NCBI RefSeq assembly: GCF_009932475.1 | Contig: NZ_BJOV01000005.1 | Coordinates: 868,001 to 932,000 of the forward strand | Direction of reading: 5' to 3' | DNA: 64,000 nt | Origin: Gordonia spumicola | Lineage (GTDB): Bacteria; Actinomycetota; Actinomycetes; Mycobacteriales; Mycobacteriaceae | Shown: positions 15,017-23,072 of the stretch, piece after piece | Position numbering within the stretch: position 1 is the first letter of the stretch | Layout: each line of letters begins with the position of its first letter | Made by a program: the position numbers and the translations under genes | Notes under the pieces: generated by a model | Databases searched by the model: none | What the model saw: the letters and a program-made list of their open reading frames with translations, nothing else | Told to the model about the DNA's origin: nothing

Positions 15017-18000
15017 TCAGTGGGGAGGGGTGGCTTTACGCCAGGCCTTGGACCAGTTCAGTTCCACCCCGGACACGTCAGCATCGCCGAGAGTGACGCC
15101 GACGAAGTAGTTCGACAGGTAGCGGACCTCGTCGAATGCCGGACCGTCCGGACTCACCGACACCAACGCGAGACGATGTTCGGCTCCGGTGTTCAGTGCG
15201 TGCATCACCTGGTTGTACGAGACGTGGCAGGTCTCGGCACCCGCGATTCGCCCCTTCACCTCGATGAACACCGACTTCGGACGCGAACCGTCCGCACCGA
15301 CTGGTGGGACCGACAGGATGTCGAATCCGGGATTGTTGTGCGCCATCTCCGTCGGTGCCCGACCCAGGCCGTGCTCGGCCGCCAACACCGCGGTCACCGC
15401 CCGCTCATCGGTCGCCGTCGAATCGGCCGCATGCCGTCCGACGGCACCGCCGACCATGCCTGCCGGAATCACCACGAACGCGGACTCGATCCGAGGCGGG
15501 CGGGCCGACAGCGCGCGGTCGTCCGCCAACTCCGCCAGTCGATACGACAAACGGGCTTCCAGATCGTGGGCCTGACGCTCCAAACGGTCGGGACTGACCC
15601 GGTTGCGTCGCGTCCGCACACCCGACGCCGCCTCCTCGCGGCGCCGCGCGGCCTCCGCGTGCAGAAAGTTCACCTGGTCGATCAGCCTCGTCCGGACCGC
15701 GGTCTCCACCCTGTCGACCTCGGGAACGATCCGATCACGCACCCGCGCCAGATGCTCCGGAACGGACGTCGTCGTCAACCATGCCGACGCCGCCTCCACC
15801 AGCCGCGCCGAATCCAACCCGAGAGCCCCGACGTCCACGCCATCGGGGAGAGGAACCAGGTCCAACTGGGGCGCGGGGCCGGCGTCGGATGCGTTGCCGT
15901 CCACGTCGACCGACACGAACGAGAACCGCCTACTCACCACGGAGCCCGAACCGTCGACCACCTCAGACGTGGCGGCGACAATCACCCGAGCTGTCGTCTC
16001 CGGGTTCGTCGGGTCGAAGAGCATAGATCCCGAACGCAGCACGGCACCGTCGCGCTCCAGCAGGGAGTCGAGAACCGAGTCGACCAGCGGATGTCCGGGT
16101 GCCAGAAGGTCCGCGCGCAGCACAGACGAGGCGCCAGAAGCGGGAGAGACCGCGGTCGGCTCGAACGTGACCCGCTCGTACGCACGCGTCACCGGTCGCC
16201 ATCCGTGTTCCCGTCGGGCCACGCGATTGCGAAGCGACACCGGGACGTTCGGGATCTGGAAGCGCGAGCGCTCCCGCTTGGACAATCGCCCGCCGAACGT
16301 GGCGAACGCGTGGGTGAAGAACTGCTCGACGTAGTGCGGCTGCAGACGTCGGGCCGTCGCCTCGTCCATCTCGCGGCGCAGTCGATCGAGTTCGATCGGG
16401 TCGAGTGTTTCCCGCGCCAACGCGCGCTCGGACACCAGTGCCTCGCAACCCGACGCGACCTCGGCGTCGACGACGCGCTCGATCTCTTCGATGCGCGCAG
16501 GGTCGTCGCCGTACAGAATCGCGTCCCACAGCAGATCCCGCAGCGGTCGACCGGAGAACGCCTCGTCGCCGAGGACGTCGAAGAGCTTGCCGCCGTACGC
16601 CGCGCGCTGCTGTTCCATCTTGGCGAGCAGACGCGTGTACACCTGGCCCTCACGCGTGTCGGCGGCGACGATGTTCCACAGGCGGCACACGTTCCGCTGT
16701 CCGATCCGGTGGATGCGTCCGAAGCGCTGCTCCAGCCGATTCGGGTTCCACGGCAGGTCGTAGTTCACCATCAGATGCGCCGCCTGCAGGTTGAGTCCCT
16801 CGCCCGCGGCGTCGGTGGCGACGAGGACGAGTCGGTCCGGCTCGTTCGTGAACTGTTCGCGGACGGCGACGCGGTCGGTGCGTCGGGTGCCGCCGTGGAT
16901 CGTCACCACCGCGTCGTCGGAGCCGAGCACGTTGCGGATCTGGCCGACGAGGTACTCCAGCGTGTCCTTGTGCTCGGTGAACACGATCAGTTTCCGCGGC
17001 GCACCCGCTGCGTCGCGCAGCAGGTCCCGGTCGGTCAGCAGGCTGCGCAGTTCCGCCCACTTCCGGTCGTCACCACGATCGCGGACACGCGTCGCCAGCC
17101 GCACGAGATCCTCCAGTATGACGATCTCCGCATCGAGTTCGGCGACGGTGCGAGCGGCGGTCGCGGCGTCGACCACCTGTTCCTCCAGCTGCTCGAACTC
17201 CTCGGCGCTGAACTCGTCGGGATCGTCGAACGCGTCCGCGGGCGGCAGAGTCACCTGGTCGTCGGCGGGTACGCGGCCTGCGATCAGGTCGGCGCGACGG
17301 GCGACCAGTCGATCGCGACGCCGCTGCAGGCTGCGGAGGACGGCGTGCGTGCTCGACGCCAAGCGCCGCTGCAGGACGGTGAGCGCGAAACCGACTGTCC
17401 GTCGCTTCGGGGAGTCGGGCGACCTCTCGGCCCGATTCATCTCGGTGCGAACGTAGCCGGTGACCGCCTCGTACAGTTCGGCTTCGGCGTCGGACAGTTC
17501 GTAGGGCACGGTCTCGGCGATGCGTTCGGGGAACAGCGGCCGACCCTCGAACGTCAGCAGCTCCTCTTTGATCATCCGGCGCATCACGCCACTCGTGTCC
17601 ACGGGCCCGCCGCGGCCGCGTCCGGCGAAGCGGTCCTCGTCGATCAGTGACATGAACAGTTCGAAGTTGTCGTCGTTGCCCGAGTGAGGCGTCGCCGACA
17701 TCAGCAGGAAGTTGCGTGTGACGCCGCCGAGCACCCGTCCGAGTTTGAAGCGTTCGGTCTCTCGGATCTCGATGTCCGAGCCCTGCCATGACGCCGACAT
17801 GCGATGGGCCTCGTCGACGACGATGAGATCCCACTCGCTCTGCTCGAGGTGTGCGACGAGTTCGGCGTCGCGCGCCAATTGGTCCATCCGCGCGATCATC
17901 AGGGGATGCTCGTCGGTGAACGGATCTCCGCCCGGGCTCACGTTGATGAGTTCCCTGGTCAGCAGGGTGGCGACGATGCCGAACTTGGTGAGCAGCTCGT

Positions 18001-18511
18001 CTTTCCACTGCTCGACGAGGCCTCCGGGCGCGACGATCAGCATCCGTTTGAGGTCGCCGCGCAATTGCAGTTCTTTCGCGTACAGCCCCGCCATCACCGT
18101 TTTGCCCGCACCGGGATCGTCGGCCAGGAGGAACCGCAGCGGCGTGCGCGGCAGCAGCTCGCCGTAGACGGCCCTGATCTGGTGCGGCAGGGGAGAGATG
18201 TCGCTGGTTCCCACTGCCGCCATCGGGTCGTGAGTGGCGGTCATCCGGATGCGCAATGCTTCGACCGCCAGCCGAAATGCGGCGGGATCGGCGTCGAACG
18301 TCCACGGCGCCCTCGACGACTGCTCGACGACTATCGACGGCAGATCGGCGGCGAAGACCATCTCCTCACGGACGCCGAGACGTTCGTCGCGGACGACGAG
18401 GGTCGCCGCGGAATCGCCTGCCAGGGTGACCGCGATCAGCTCGACCGGCTGCCGCCATCGACCCGAGAGGCGCTGGCCCGCACGGAGATCTGAGAAGCGT
18501 TCGACTGCCAT
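15017..18511 (-). CDS. SNF2-family helicase with C-terminal DUF3883 domain (Hma-type system)
   Basis: About 1164 residues from ATG 18511; ATG 18523, four codons earlier, lies within the operator palindrome and is the alternative. Helicase domain 1 has DDPGAGKTVMAGLYAKEL (motif I), APGGLVEQWKDEL (Ia) and LIVVDEAHRMSASW (II). Helicase domain 2 has LVATDAAGEGLNLQAAH and NPNRLEQRFGRIHRIGQ (VI). The last 170 residues fit DUF3883: NPGFDILSV followed by SVFIEVKGRI, a D...ExK arrangement like PD-(D/E)xK nucleases. It is therefore a DNA translocase that may also cut. Together with the methyltransferase and DUF499 ATPase it completes the helicase-methylase-ATPase set. Confidence 0.9.
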   Translation of the reverse strand: MAVERFSDLRAGQRLSGRWRQPVELIAVTLAGDSAATLVVRDERLGVREEMVFAADLPSIVVEQSSRAPWTFDADPAAFRLAVEALRIRMTATHDPMAAVGTSDISPLPHQIRAVYGELLPRTPLRFLLADDPGAGKTVMAGLYAKELQLRGDLKRMLIVAPGGLVEQWKDELLTKFGIVATLLTRELINVSPGGDPFTDEHPLMIARMDQLARDAELVAHLEQSEWDLIVVDEAHRMSASWQGSDIEIRETERFKLGRVLGGVTRNFLLMSATPHSGNDDNFELFMSLIDEDRFAGRGRGGPVDTSGVMRRMIKEELLTFEGRPLFPERIAETVPYELSDAEAELYEAVTGYVRTEMNRAERSPDSPKRRTVGFALTVLQRRLASSTHAVLRSLQRRRDRLVARRADLIAGRVPADDQVTLPPADAFDDPDEFSAEEFEQLEEQVVDAATAARTVAELDAEIVILEDLVRLATRVRDRGDDRKWAELRSLLTDRDLLRDAAGAPRKLIVFTEHKDTLEYLVGQIRNVLGSDDAVVTIHGGTRRTDRVAVREQFTNEPDRLVLVATDAAGEGLNLQAAHLMVNYDLPWNPNRLEQRFGRIHRIGQRNVCRLWNIVAADTREGQVYTRLLAKMEQQRAAYGGKLFDVLGDEAFSGRPLRDLLWDAILYGDDPARIEEIERVVDAEVASGCEALVSERALARETLDPIELDRLRREMDEATARRLQPHYVEQFFTHAFATFGGRLSKRERSRFQIPNVPVSLRNRVARREHGWRPVTRAYERVTFEPTAVSPASGASSVLRADLLAPGHPLVDSVLDSLLERDGAVLRSGSMLFDPTNPETTARVIVAATSEVVDGSGSVVSRRFSFVSVDVDGNASDAGPAPQLDLVPLPDGVDVGALGLDSARLVEAASAWLTTTSVPEHLARVRDRIVPEVDRVETAVRTRLIDQVNFLHAEAARRREEAASGVRTRRNRVSPDRLERQAHDLEARLSYRLAELADDRALSARPPRIESAFVVIPAGMVGGAVGRHAADSTATDERAVTAVLAAEHGLGRAPTEMAHNNPGFDILSVPPVGADGSRPKSVFIEVKGRIAGAETCHVSYNQVMHALNTGAEHRLALVSVSPDGPAFDEVRYLSNYFVGVTLGDADVSGVELNWSKAWRKATPPH

Positions 18512-18514
18512 GCT

Positions 18515-18530
18515 GCACACCATAGTGTGC
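18515..18530. promoter_or_regulatory. operator-like palindrome at the helicase start (site 3)
   Basis: GCACACCATAGTGTGC, perfect 6-bp arms, begins 3 bp upstream of ATG 18511 and covers the alternative ATG 18523. It is of the same type as 7640-7655 and 13238-13253. Confidence 0.65.
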
Positions 18531-18553
18531 GGGTACGACGGATCGGACGGACC

Positions 18554-19402
18554 CTACTTCCGCCGGAACCAGCCGCGTTTCTTGGCCGGCTCCGGTTCGG
18601 CGAGGACCGGAGAGGTCGGGGCGTCGTCGCCGAAGGTCAGTTGGATGACGTCCTTCCCCTCGATCACGACGGACGGGACGTGGTGGGCGATCACCTCGGC
18701 GTGCTCGGTGGCGCCGAGGCTGTCGCCGTCGTCGATCACCGGGCCGTTCTGCAGGAGATAGATCGAGATGTTCGCCAGGCGTGCGAACGTCTCCTCCGCG
18801 GTCTCGGGCGACTGCGGGATCTCGATGTCCTTCAGCGCCAGCATGTCCAGGCCCATCGTGTGGCCGGTCATCACGCCGTCGGTGCGTGGTGCGACGTTGA
18901 GCGCCACCCAGGCGGGCAGGATGGGTTCGGGAAGGGTTTCGAGAGCCAGGTCGCGGAACAAGGCGGGCAGGATGACGTGGTCGGCGCTGCCGAAGTACAC
19001 GGCGACGACGGTGTCGGTCAGCGCGATCCACGACGCGATTACCTTCGACAGCAGGACGGCGTCCGCGATCGCGTGACGGTAGTCGGTGTTCTCGCCGGGT
19101 CGGAGGACGCTGACGATCGTGTGGGCGTCGTATGTTCCCGGCACCGGGGCCGTGTCGGGCCACAGGCGGCTGTACCGGGCCATCTCGGCCAGATTCTCGG
19201 CCGCGCGCGCCGGAATGCCCATGACGGCGATCATGGTGTCGCCGTACGACAGCGTGATCGGCGCGTCGTCGCCCTCGGGCGGATCGGCGACGAGGCGGGC
19301 CGGGTCCATGTCGGGGAAGTCGGCGAGCAACTGCGTGCGCAGGCGTGCGCCGTCGACGGTCGGGTCGAGTCGGTCCTGGAACAACATGGCGAGGCTGACC
19401 AC
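18554..19402 (-). CDS. DUF4261 domain-containing protein
   Basis: About 282 residues from GTG 19402 (VVSLAMLFQDRLDP...); ATG 19387 is an alternative, and upstream reading frame runs into tRNA genes so cannot be coding. The N-terminal SLAMLFQ strand, the ADVDTMIAVMGIP-like region and the long C-terminal part with LALKDIEIPQSPETAEETFA fit the DUF4261 family of unknown function. The C-terminus ends in a basic KKRGWFRRK tail. It is preceded by the terminator of the tRNA cluster and is separated from the helicase gene by about 40 bp. A cytoplasmic location is expected because no signal or membrane segment is seen. Confidence 0.7.
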   Translation of the reverse strand: MVSLAMLFQDRLDPTVDGARLRTQLLADFPDMDPARLVADPPEGDDAPITLSYGDTMIAVMGIPARAAENLAEMARYSRLWPDTAPVPGTYDAHTIVSVLRPGENTDYRHAIADAVLLSKVIASWIALTDTVVAVYFGSADHVILPALFRDLALETLPEPILPAWVALNVAPRTDGVMTGHTMGLDMLALKDIEIPQSPETAEETFARLANISIYLLQNGPVIDDGDSLGATEHAEVIAHHVPSVVIEGKDVIQLTFGDDAPTSPVLAEPEPAKKRGWFRRK

Positions 19403-19471
19403 GGCTTCGGGCGTCCTATCGTCTGACGAACGGGGGAGTGGCACCACGCTACCCGGCGAGGGGCGAACACG

Positions 19472-19503
19472 ACGAAGGCCCGTCGTGTTCGACGGGCCTT
19501 CGT
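19472..19503 (-). terminator. terminator after tRNA-Val
   Basis: A hairpin with 14-bp arms (ACGAAGGCCCGTCG) and a TGTT loop lies 4 bp past the 3' end of tRNA-Val on the minus strand. Confidence 0.75.
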
Positions 19504-19506
19504 GGC

Positions 19507-19581
19507 TGGTGCGCGATACAAGGATTGAACTTGTGACCTCTTCCGTGTCAGGGAAGCGCTCTCCCACTGAGCTAATCGCGC
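19507..19581 (-). tRNA. tRNA-Val(GAC), copy 1
   Basis: Acceptor GCGCGAT / ATCGCGC, D-arm TTAGCTCAGTGGGAGAGC, anticodon loop CTGACAC (GAC), T-arm with GTTCAATCC, discriminator A and encoded CCA. Confidence 0.95.
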
Positions 19582-19608
19582 GGGATTGTGAAGTTTTCGG
19601 TGGTGCAG

Positions 19609-19682
19609 TGGAGGTGGCGACGGGAATCGAACCCGTGTGCACGGCTTTGCAGGCCGTTGCCTCACCACTCGGCCACGCCACC
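19609..19682 (-). tRNA. tRNA-Cys(GCA), copy 1
   Basis: Acceptor GGTGGCG / CGCCACC, anticodon loop CTGCAAA (GCA), T-loop GTTCGATTC, encoded CCA. Confidence 0.95.
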
Positions 19683-19713
19683 ACTGACGCGAGAAATAGT
19701 GATACTCGCTCCG

Positions 19714-19786
19714 AGCGGATGACGAGATTCGAACTCGCGACCCTCACCTTGGCAAGGTGATGCGCTACCAGCTGCGCCACATCCGC
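19714..19786 (-). tRNA. tRNA-Gly(GCC), copy 1
   Basis: Acceptor GCGGATG / CATCCGC, anticodon loop TTGCCAA (GCC), T-loop GTTCGAATC. CCA is not encoded in this copy. Confidence 0.95.
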
Positions 19787-19823
19787 AATCACTGCCGGAC
19801 GTCGTCCACCAGCGAGATGAAAC

Positions 19824-19851
19824 TCTATAGGGTAGTCCCGTCGGATTCCAA
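19824..19851 (-). promoter_or_regulatory. promoter of the distal Gly-Cys-Val tRNA unit
   Basis: On the minus strand: TTGGAA (19846-19851), 16-bp spacer, TATAGA (19824-19829). The downstream flank (CACCAGCGAGATGAAA) is a near copy of the flank at the other tRNA promoter, so the promoter was duplicated with the genes. Confidence 0.65.
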
Positions 19852-19945
19852 ACCGAGGTCGAGAAAGGGCCGTGACCAGCCGGTTCTCCGACGCGGGCCG
19901 GGGGAGGTGGGTCGGCTGGGCTCGTCGGACGGCTGATGAATGCAC

Positions 19946-19975
19946 GAAACCCCGGCCTGGAGAGGCCGGGGTTTC
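19946..19975 (-). terminator. terminator after the proximal tRNA unit
   Basis: A perfect 13-bp stem (GAAACCCCGGCCT) with a 4-nt loop immediately follows the CCA end of tRNA-Gly copy 2. Confidence 0.8.
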
Positions 19976-19977
19976 GA

Positions 19978-20053
19978 TGGAGCGGATGACGAGATTCGAA
20001 CTCGCGACCCTCACCTTGGCAAGGTGATGCGCTACCAGCTGCGCCACATCCGC
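19978..20053 (-). tRNA. tRNA-Gly(GCC), copy 2
   Basis: Same body sequence as the other Gly copies, but with encoded CCA and placed 1 bp after tRNA-Val copy 2. Confidence 0.95.
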
Positions 20054-20054
20054 G

Positions 20055-20129
20055 TGGTGCGCGATACAAGGATTGAACTTGTGACCTCTTCCGTGTCAGG
20101 GAAGCGCTCTCCCACTGAGCTAATCGCGC
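20055..20129 (-). tRNA. tRNA-Val(GAC), copy 2
   Basis: Identical in body to copy 1 (19507-19581), with CCA encoded. Confidence 0.95.
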
Positions 20130-20156
20130 GGGATCTGTGTGAAATTGTAGGGGTTG

Positions 20157-20230
20157 TGGAGGTGGCGACGGGAATCGAACCCGTGTGCACGGCTTTGCAG
20201 GCCGTTGCCTCACCACTCGGCCACGCCACC
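20157..20230 (-). tRNA. tRNA-Cys(GCA), copy 2
   Basis: Identical in body to copy 1 (19609-19682), with CCA encoded. Confidence 0.95.
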
Positions 20231-20255
20231 AACGCGAGAAAGCTGACTCGCTTTG

Positions 20256-20328
20256 AGCGGATGACGAGATTCGAACTCGCGACCCTCACCTTGGCAAGGT
20301 GATGCGCTACCAGCTGCGCCACATCCGC
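20256..20328 (-). tRNA. tRNA-Gly(GCC), copy 3
   Basis: First tRNA of the leftward cluster; identical in body to the others, CCA not encoded. Confidence 0.95.
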
Positions 20329-20374
20329 ACACCGGTAAGCCGCCTTGTGGGCGCTGCTCACCAGCGATATGAAC

Positions 20375-20401
20375 ACTATAGGTCGGGTGCAGTGATGACA
20401 A
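20375..20401 (-). promoter_or_regulatory. promoter of the proximal tRNA unit
   Basis: On the minus strand: TTGTCA (20396-20401), 15-bp spacer, TATAGT (20375-20380), followed by a flank resembling that of the second tRNA promoter. Confidence 0.6.
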
Positions 20402-20518
20402 ATCGGCAGGTCAACGAGTTACATTGATGTGTTTTCGCAGGTCAGTGCAGGTCGTCGTCGATATCTGGGGTGAACGGTCGGTGTCCGCCACGTCGACGGC
20501 GGCCCGATCGGAGGTGAT

Positions 20519-20548
20519 TTGGCGCGACCGCGGGTGAGTGTGTAACCT
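20519..20548 (+). promoter_or_regulatory. possible promoter of tRNA-Val(CAC)
   Basis: TTGGCG (20519-20524), 18-bp spacer and TAACCT (20543-20548), about 50 bp before the mature 5' end. Confidence 0.45.
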
Positions 20549-20599
20549 CATTCCTCGTGCGAAGCGCTACAGCGCGCAACGCACCACAACCGCATATCT

Positions 20600-20671
20600 G
20601 GTCCCGTGGCTCAGTGGAAGAGCGTCCCGTTCACACCGGGAAGGTCGCTGGTTCGATCCCAGCCGGGACCA
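20600..20671 (+). tRNA. tRNA-Val(CAC), attachment site of the integrated element
   Basis: Acceptor GGTCCCG / CGGGACC, anticodon loop TTCACAC (CAC), T-loop GTTCGATCC, discriminator A, no encoded CCA. The 3' part from 20643 is repeated at 26970, so the mature gene was restored by element-borne sequence. Confidence 0.95.
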
Positions 20672-20675
20672 CAAC
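20643..20675. other. attL (33-bp core repeat)
   Basis: It starts GGTCGCTGGTTCGATCCC and ends GGACCACAAC, identical to attR at 26970-27002. The following terminator hairpin is similar but not identical on the two sides. Confidence 0.9.
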
Positions 20676-20677
20676 GA

Positions 20678-20701
20678 AAACCCCCTGGTAACAGGGGGTT
20701 T
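20678..20701 (+). terminator. terminator of tRNA-Val(CAC), element-borne copy
   Basis: AAACCCCCT pairs with AGGGGGTTT around a 6-nt loop. A diverged version follows attR (27008-27028), which is probably the ancestral chromosomal one. Confidence 0.75.
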
Positions 20702-20716
20702 CTTGCTATCTTCGGG

Positions 20717-20763
20717 GTGGGTACCCAGCGCGAATGGGTACATGGTGGGTACGCGTACCCAAC
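20717..20763. repeat. GTGGGTAC repeats, left arm of the element
   Basis: GTGGGTACCCA (20717-20727), ATGGGTACAT (20734-20743) and GTGGGTACGCGTACCCA (20745-20761) cluster close to attL. The same words recur near attR (26862-26885). Arm-type integrase or excisionase sites are the likely meaning. Confidence 0.5.
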
Positions 20764-20949
20764 CGGCGGCGGTGGGCACCCCGATGGTTGACGGCCCCTG
20801 TCGGTTTCCGTACCGTTGGCGTCACGTGACGACCACCCCGAGGTCGCGGGGAACATGGGGGCTACGGCCCCCGTGGTGCCACATCGGTCATATGCCGGGC
20901 ACTCACCACCACTAGTCGAGGTCACACCCTTTGAAAGGGGTGGCTTCCT

Positions 20950-21162
20950 GTGGCTACCGCATCATCGCCCGCCGTCGACGACGACCTCCGGGCGTACTCC
21001 AAGCGAGAAATCCAAGAACGCCTCGGCGTTTCCGAACGCACGGTCGACCGGCTGATCGATCGGGGCGAACTCAAGACGGTCTTCCCCCGGCGCTCCGGCG
21101 TCCCGACCCGTGTCACCGCGCGCTCGCTCCGCGAGCTGATGTACGGCGGTGCGCAGGGATGA
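20950..21162 (+). CDS. excisionase-like helix-turn-helix protein
   Basis: A 70-residue protein from GTG 20950 with a good ribosome site (AAAGGGGTGG). YSKREIQERLGVSERTVDRL is a MerR/Xis-type winged helix-turn-helix, and a C-terminal RVTARSLRELM helix follows. Proteins of this size at the left end of tRNA-integrated actinobacterial elements serve as excisionase or transcriptional regulator. It overlaps the next gene by 4 bp (ATGA), so the two are translationally coupled and control of replication or excision may be linked. Confidence 0.75.
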   Translation: MATASSPAVDDDLRAYSKREIQERLGVSERTVDRLIDRGELKTVFPRRSGVPTRVTARSLRELMYGGAQG

Positions 21163-22619
21163 CGACAACAGAAAGCCCCGCCGGTGTGACCGACGGGGCA
21201 AGTGTGGATGGGGCGTCCACCAGCAACGATATCACCGCCGAGGCCGCTTTGGCAGCACTCATCGGGGCGCTCCGGGACGCTGGGGAGATCGACGCGGGGG
21301 GCAACCCGTTGTCGGTCACCGACGACAGTCGGCTCGGCCCCCGGCTGCTCGCCCTCGGCCCCGATGTGATCGGTCGTTTCACCGATGCGGTGCGGCGGCG
21401 CGACCTCGGGTTCGACGGGCTTCGCACCCTCGTGGCCGATCACGCACGCCGCCAGGCTGCCGGGCTGCTGGCCGGTACCGAGGCCGTCGTGGAGCCGATC
21501 GATATCGGCGTCGACGCCCTCGGGGAGGTCGATCTGACGACGCTGACTGTGAGCACCGAACCGGCACGCGGCCCCTATCTCGATGGCCTGTTCCCGATGA
21601 CTGGTCTGACGTTGCTCGCCGGACGCGGGGGTGTGGGCAAGACGTGGGTGTGCCTGGCTGCGTGCCGGGACGCCACCTCGGCGGTGTACCTCGACCTCGA
21701 CGGGAACGGCGTCAGCGCCCTCTACGGTCGCCTTCAGTTGCTCGGTGCGAGCGACACAGCGATCCGCACCCGTGCGGTCAACATCGTCAGTCCGGTTGAC
21801 CTCGCGGCGGCGCACCGGATGAGTACCTACGACGCCCTCGCGGGCATCCTCCGGGGTCTCGAAGCGGCCCCGCCGAAGCTGATCGTCATCGACTCGTTCG
21901 CTAAGGCCCTCGGTGCGATGGGGGGCGAAGAGAACTCGGCGACCGATGTGAACCGTCTGTTCGCTCTCGTGGAGCGGCTGAGGACCATCACGTCGGTCAT
22001 CATCATCGATCACGTCGGGCACGAAGCGGCGACCCGCCCGCGTGGTGCGTCGGCGAAGATCGACACCCCCGATGCGGTCGTGCTCCTGACCAAGCCGACG
22101 ACGCAGCCGGGAAAGGACGGCGAGGCCGCACCGTCTGCCGTCCCCGGACGGGTCGCCTGGGGCGACGTGATGGCCGTCAAAGACCGGACGGGTGCCCTCA
22201 CCCACCACCTCGGCGGGGGTGCCGTGGAAGGCCACCTCGGCCGTCTGACGGTGACCGAGGGCAACCCGTGGTCGGTGTCCCTGGCGACGGCCAAGAAGGC
22301 GAAGGCGGACGCCGACAGCGCCGCCGCCGTGGCGCGCATGTCCGGGACCGATGCCGAGTCCCAGCGCCGTCGGCTGATCGCCGCTGTGATCGCCGAATCC
22401 GACCCGGACGGGGTTTCCCCGACGGCGCTCGCCGAGGCGGTCACCGACGCCGACGACGAAGACCTCCGTATGCCGCGTGCGAAGGCGCGGGCGTGGGTGA
22501 ACGACGTGATCGCCGAATGGACGGCCGCCGGTCGCGTCACCGAGCGCAGGGAACGCGGCGGAACACGGGTCGTCGGGATCGATCCCGACGACAGCAACGA
22601 CAACAACGAGGAGAACTGA
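21159..22619 (+). CDS. RepA-like RecA-fold ATPase/helicase of the element
   Basis: A 486-residue protein. The central domain is a RecA-type ATPase: Walker A LLAGRGGVGKTWVCLA (about residues 155-170), Walker B KLIVIDSFAKALGAM, and a sensor strand VIIIDHVGHEA. It resembles the plasmid RepA/AAA_25 hexameric helicase group. The N-terminal 130 residues are acidic and unassigned. The C-terminus (DGVSPTALAEAVTDADDED to AGRVTERRERGG) looks like a winged helix. The likely role is autonomous replication of the excised circle, alone or as primase partner. It is coupled by ATGA to the HTH gene and followed after 1 bp by the coiled-coil gene. Confidence 0.8.
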   Translation: MTTTESPAGVTDGASVDGASTSNDITAEAALAALIGALRDAGEIDAGGNPLSVTDDSRLGPRLLALGPDVIGRFTDAVRRRDLGFDGLRTLVADHARRQAAGLLAGTEAVVEPIDIGVDALGEVDLTTLTVSTEPARGPYLDGLFPMTGLTLLAGRGGVGKTWVCLAACRDATSAVYLDLDGNGVSALYGRLQLLGASDTAIRTRAVNIVSPVDLAAAHRMSTYDALAGILRGLEAAPPKLIVIDSFAKALGAMGGEENSATDVNRLFALVERLRTITSVIIIDHVGHEAATRPRGASAKIDTPDAVVLLTKPTTQPGKDGEAAPSAVPGRVAWGDVMAVKDRTGALTHHLGGGAVEGHLGRLTVTEGNPWSVSLATAKKAKADADSAAAVARMSGTDAESQRRRLIAAVIAESDPDGVSPTALAEAVTDADDEDLRMPRAKARAWVNDVIAEWTAAGRVTERRERGGTRVVGIDPDDSNDNNEEN

Positions 22620-22620
22620 A

Positions 22621-22977
22621 ATGGCATCGCTGGCACAGGAAATCGAGAAGGCTGAAGCCGCCGAGAAGGCGGCCAAGGAGAGGCTGCGGAAGGCGAAGGC
22701 CGCGCAGCGGGAGGCGGCGAAGAAGCGGGCCGACCGCGATGCAGTGAAGTTCGGTCGGGCGCTCCTGGCCGCCGTCGGCGGCGACACCGAGGCCGCTCGG
22801 AAAGTGATCGCCGACGCCGCCGAGTTGCGCGAGTTGATCGCCGAAGCGGAGGGGGCCGAGGAACCGGACCCAGCCGGTGAAGCTGAGGCCGATTCGTTGA
22901 TCGATCTCGGCGACGGTCGGAACGTTCCGGCGTGGTCGCCGGATGACCCGCGTACCGCCCCCGGCGGTGCGTTGTGA
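22621..22977 (+). CDS. coiled-coil accessory protein of the element
   Basis: A 118-residue protein. The first 45 residues are a highly charged Lys/Glu/Ala coiled coil (EKAEAAEKAAKERLRKAKAA), a helical part follows (LLAAVGGDTEAARKVIADAA), and the tail is acidic. No family is recognised. It starts 1 bp after the RepA-like stop and lies before the possible transfer origin, so it may help replication or be a relaxosome part. It is not recognisably a toxin or antitoxin. Confidence 0.6.
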   Translation: MASLAQEIEKAEAAEKAAKERLRKAKAAQREAAKKRADRDAVKFGRALLAAVGGDTEAARKVIADAAELRELIAEAEGAEEPDPAGEAEADSLIDLGDGRNVPAWSPDDPRTAPGGAL

Positions 22978-23072
22978 ATCCCGACGGAGGCGAGCGGAGC
23001 GAGACCGGAGTCGGGGCGCCGCATTTGGACGGGAAGGGCGAAGCCCTGTACGTACAAATGCTTTGGTGCCCT

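Noticed and set aside
19403..20047. Upstream extension of the DUF4261 frame
   Set aside because: It runs through four tRNA genes and two hairpins; the repeated translated words are tRNA sequence, not protein.
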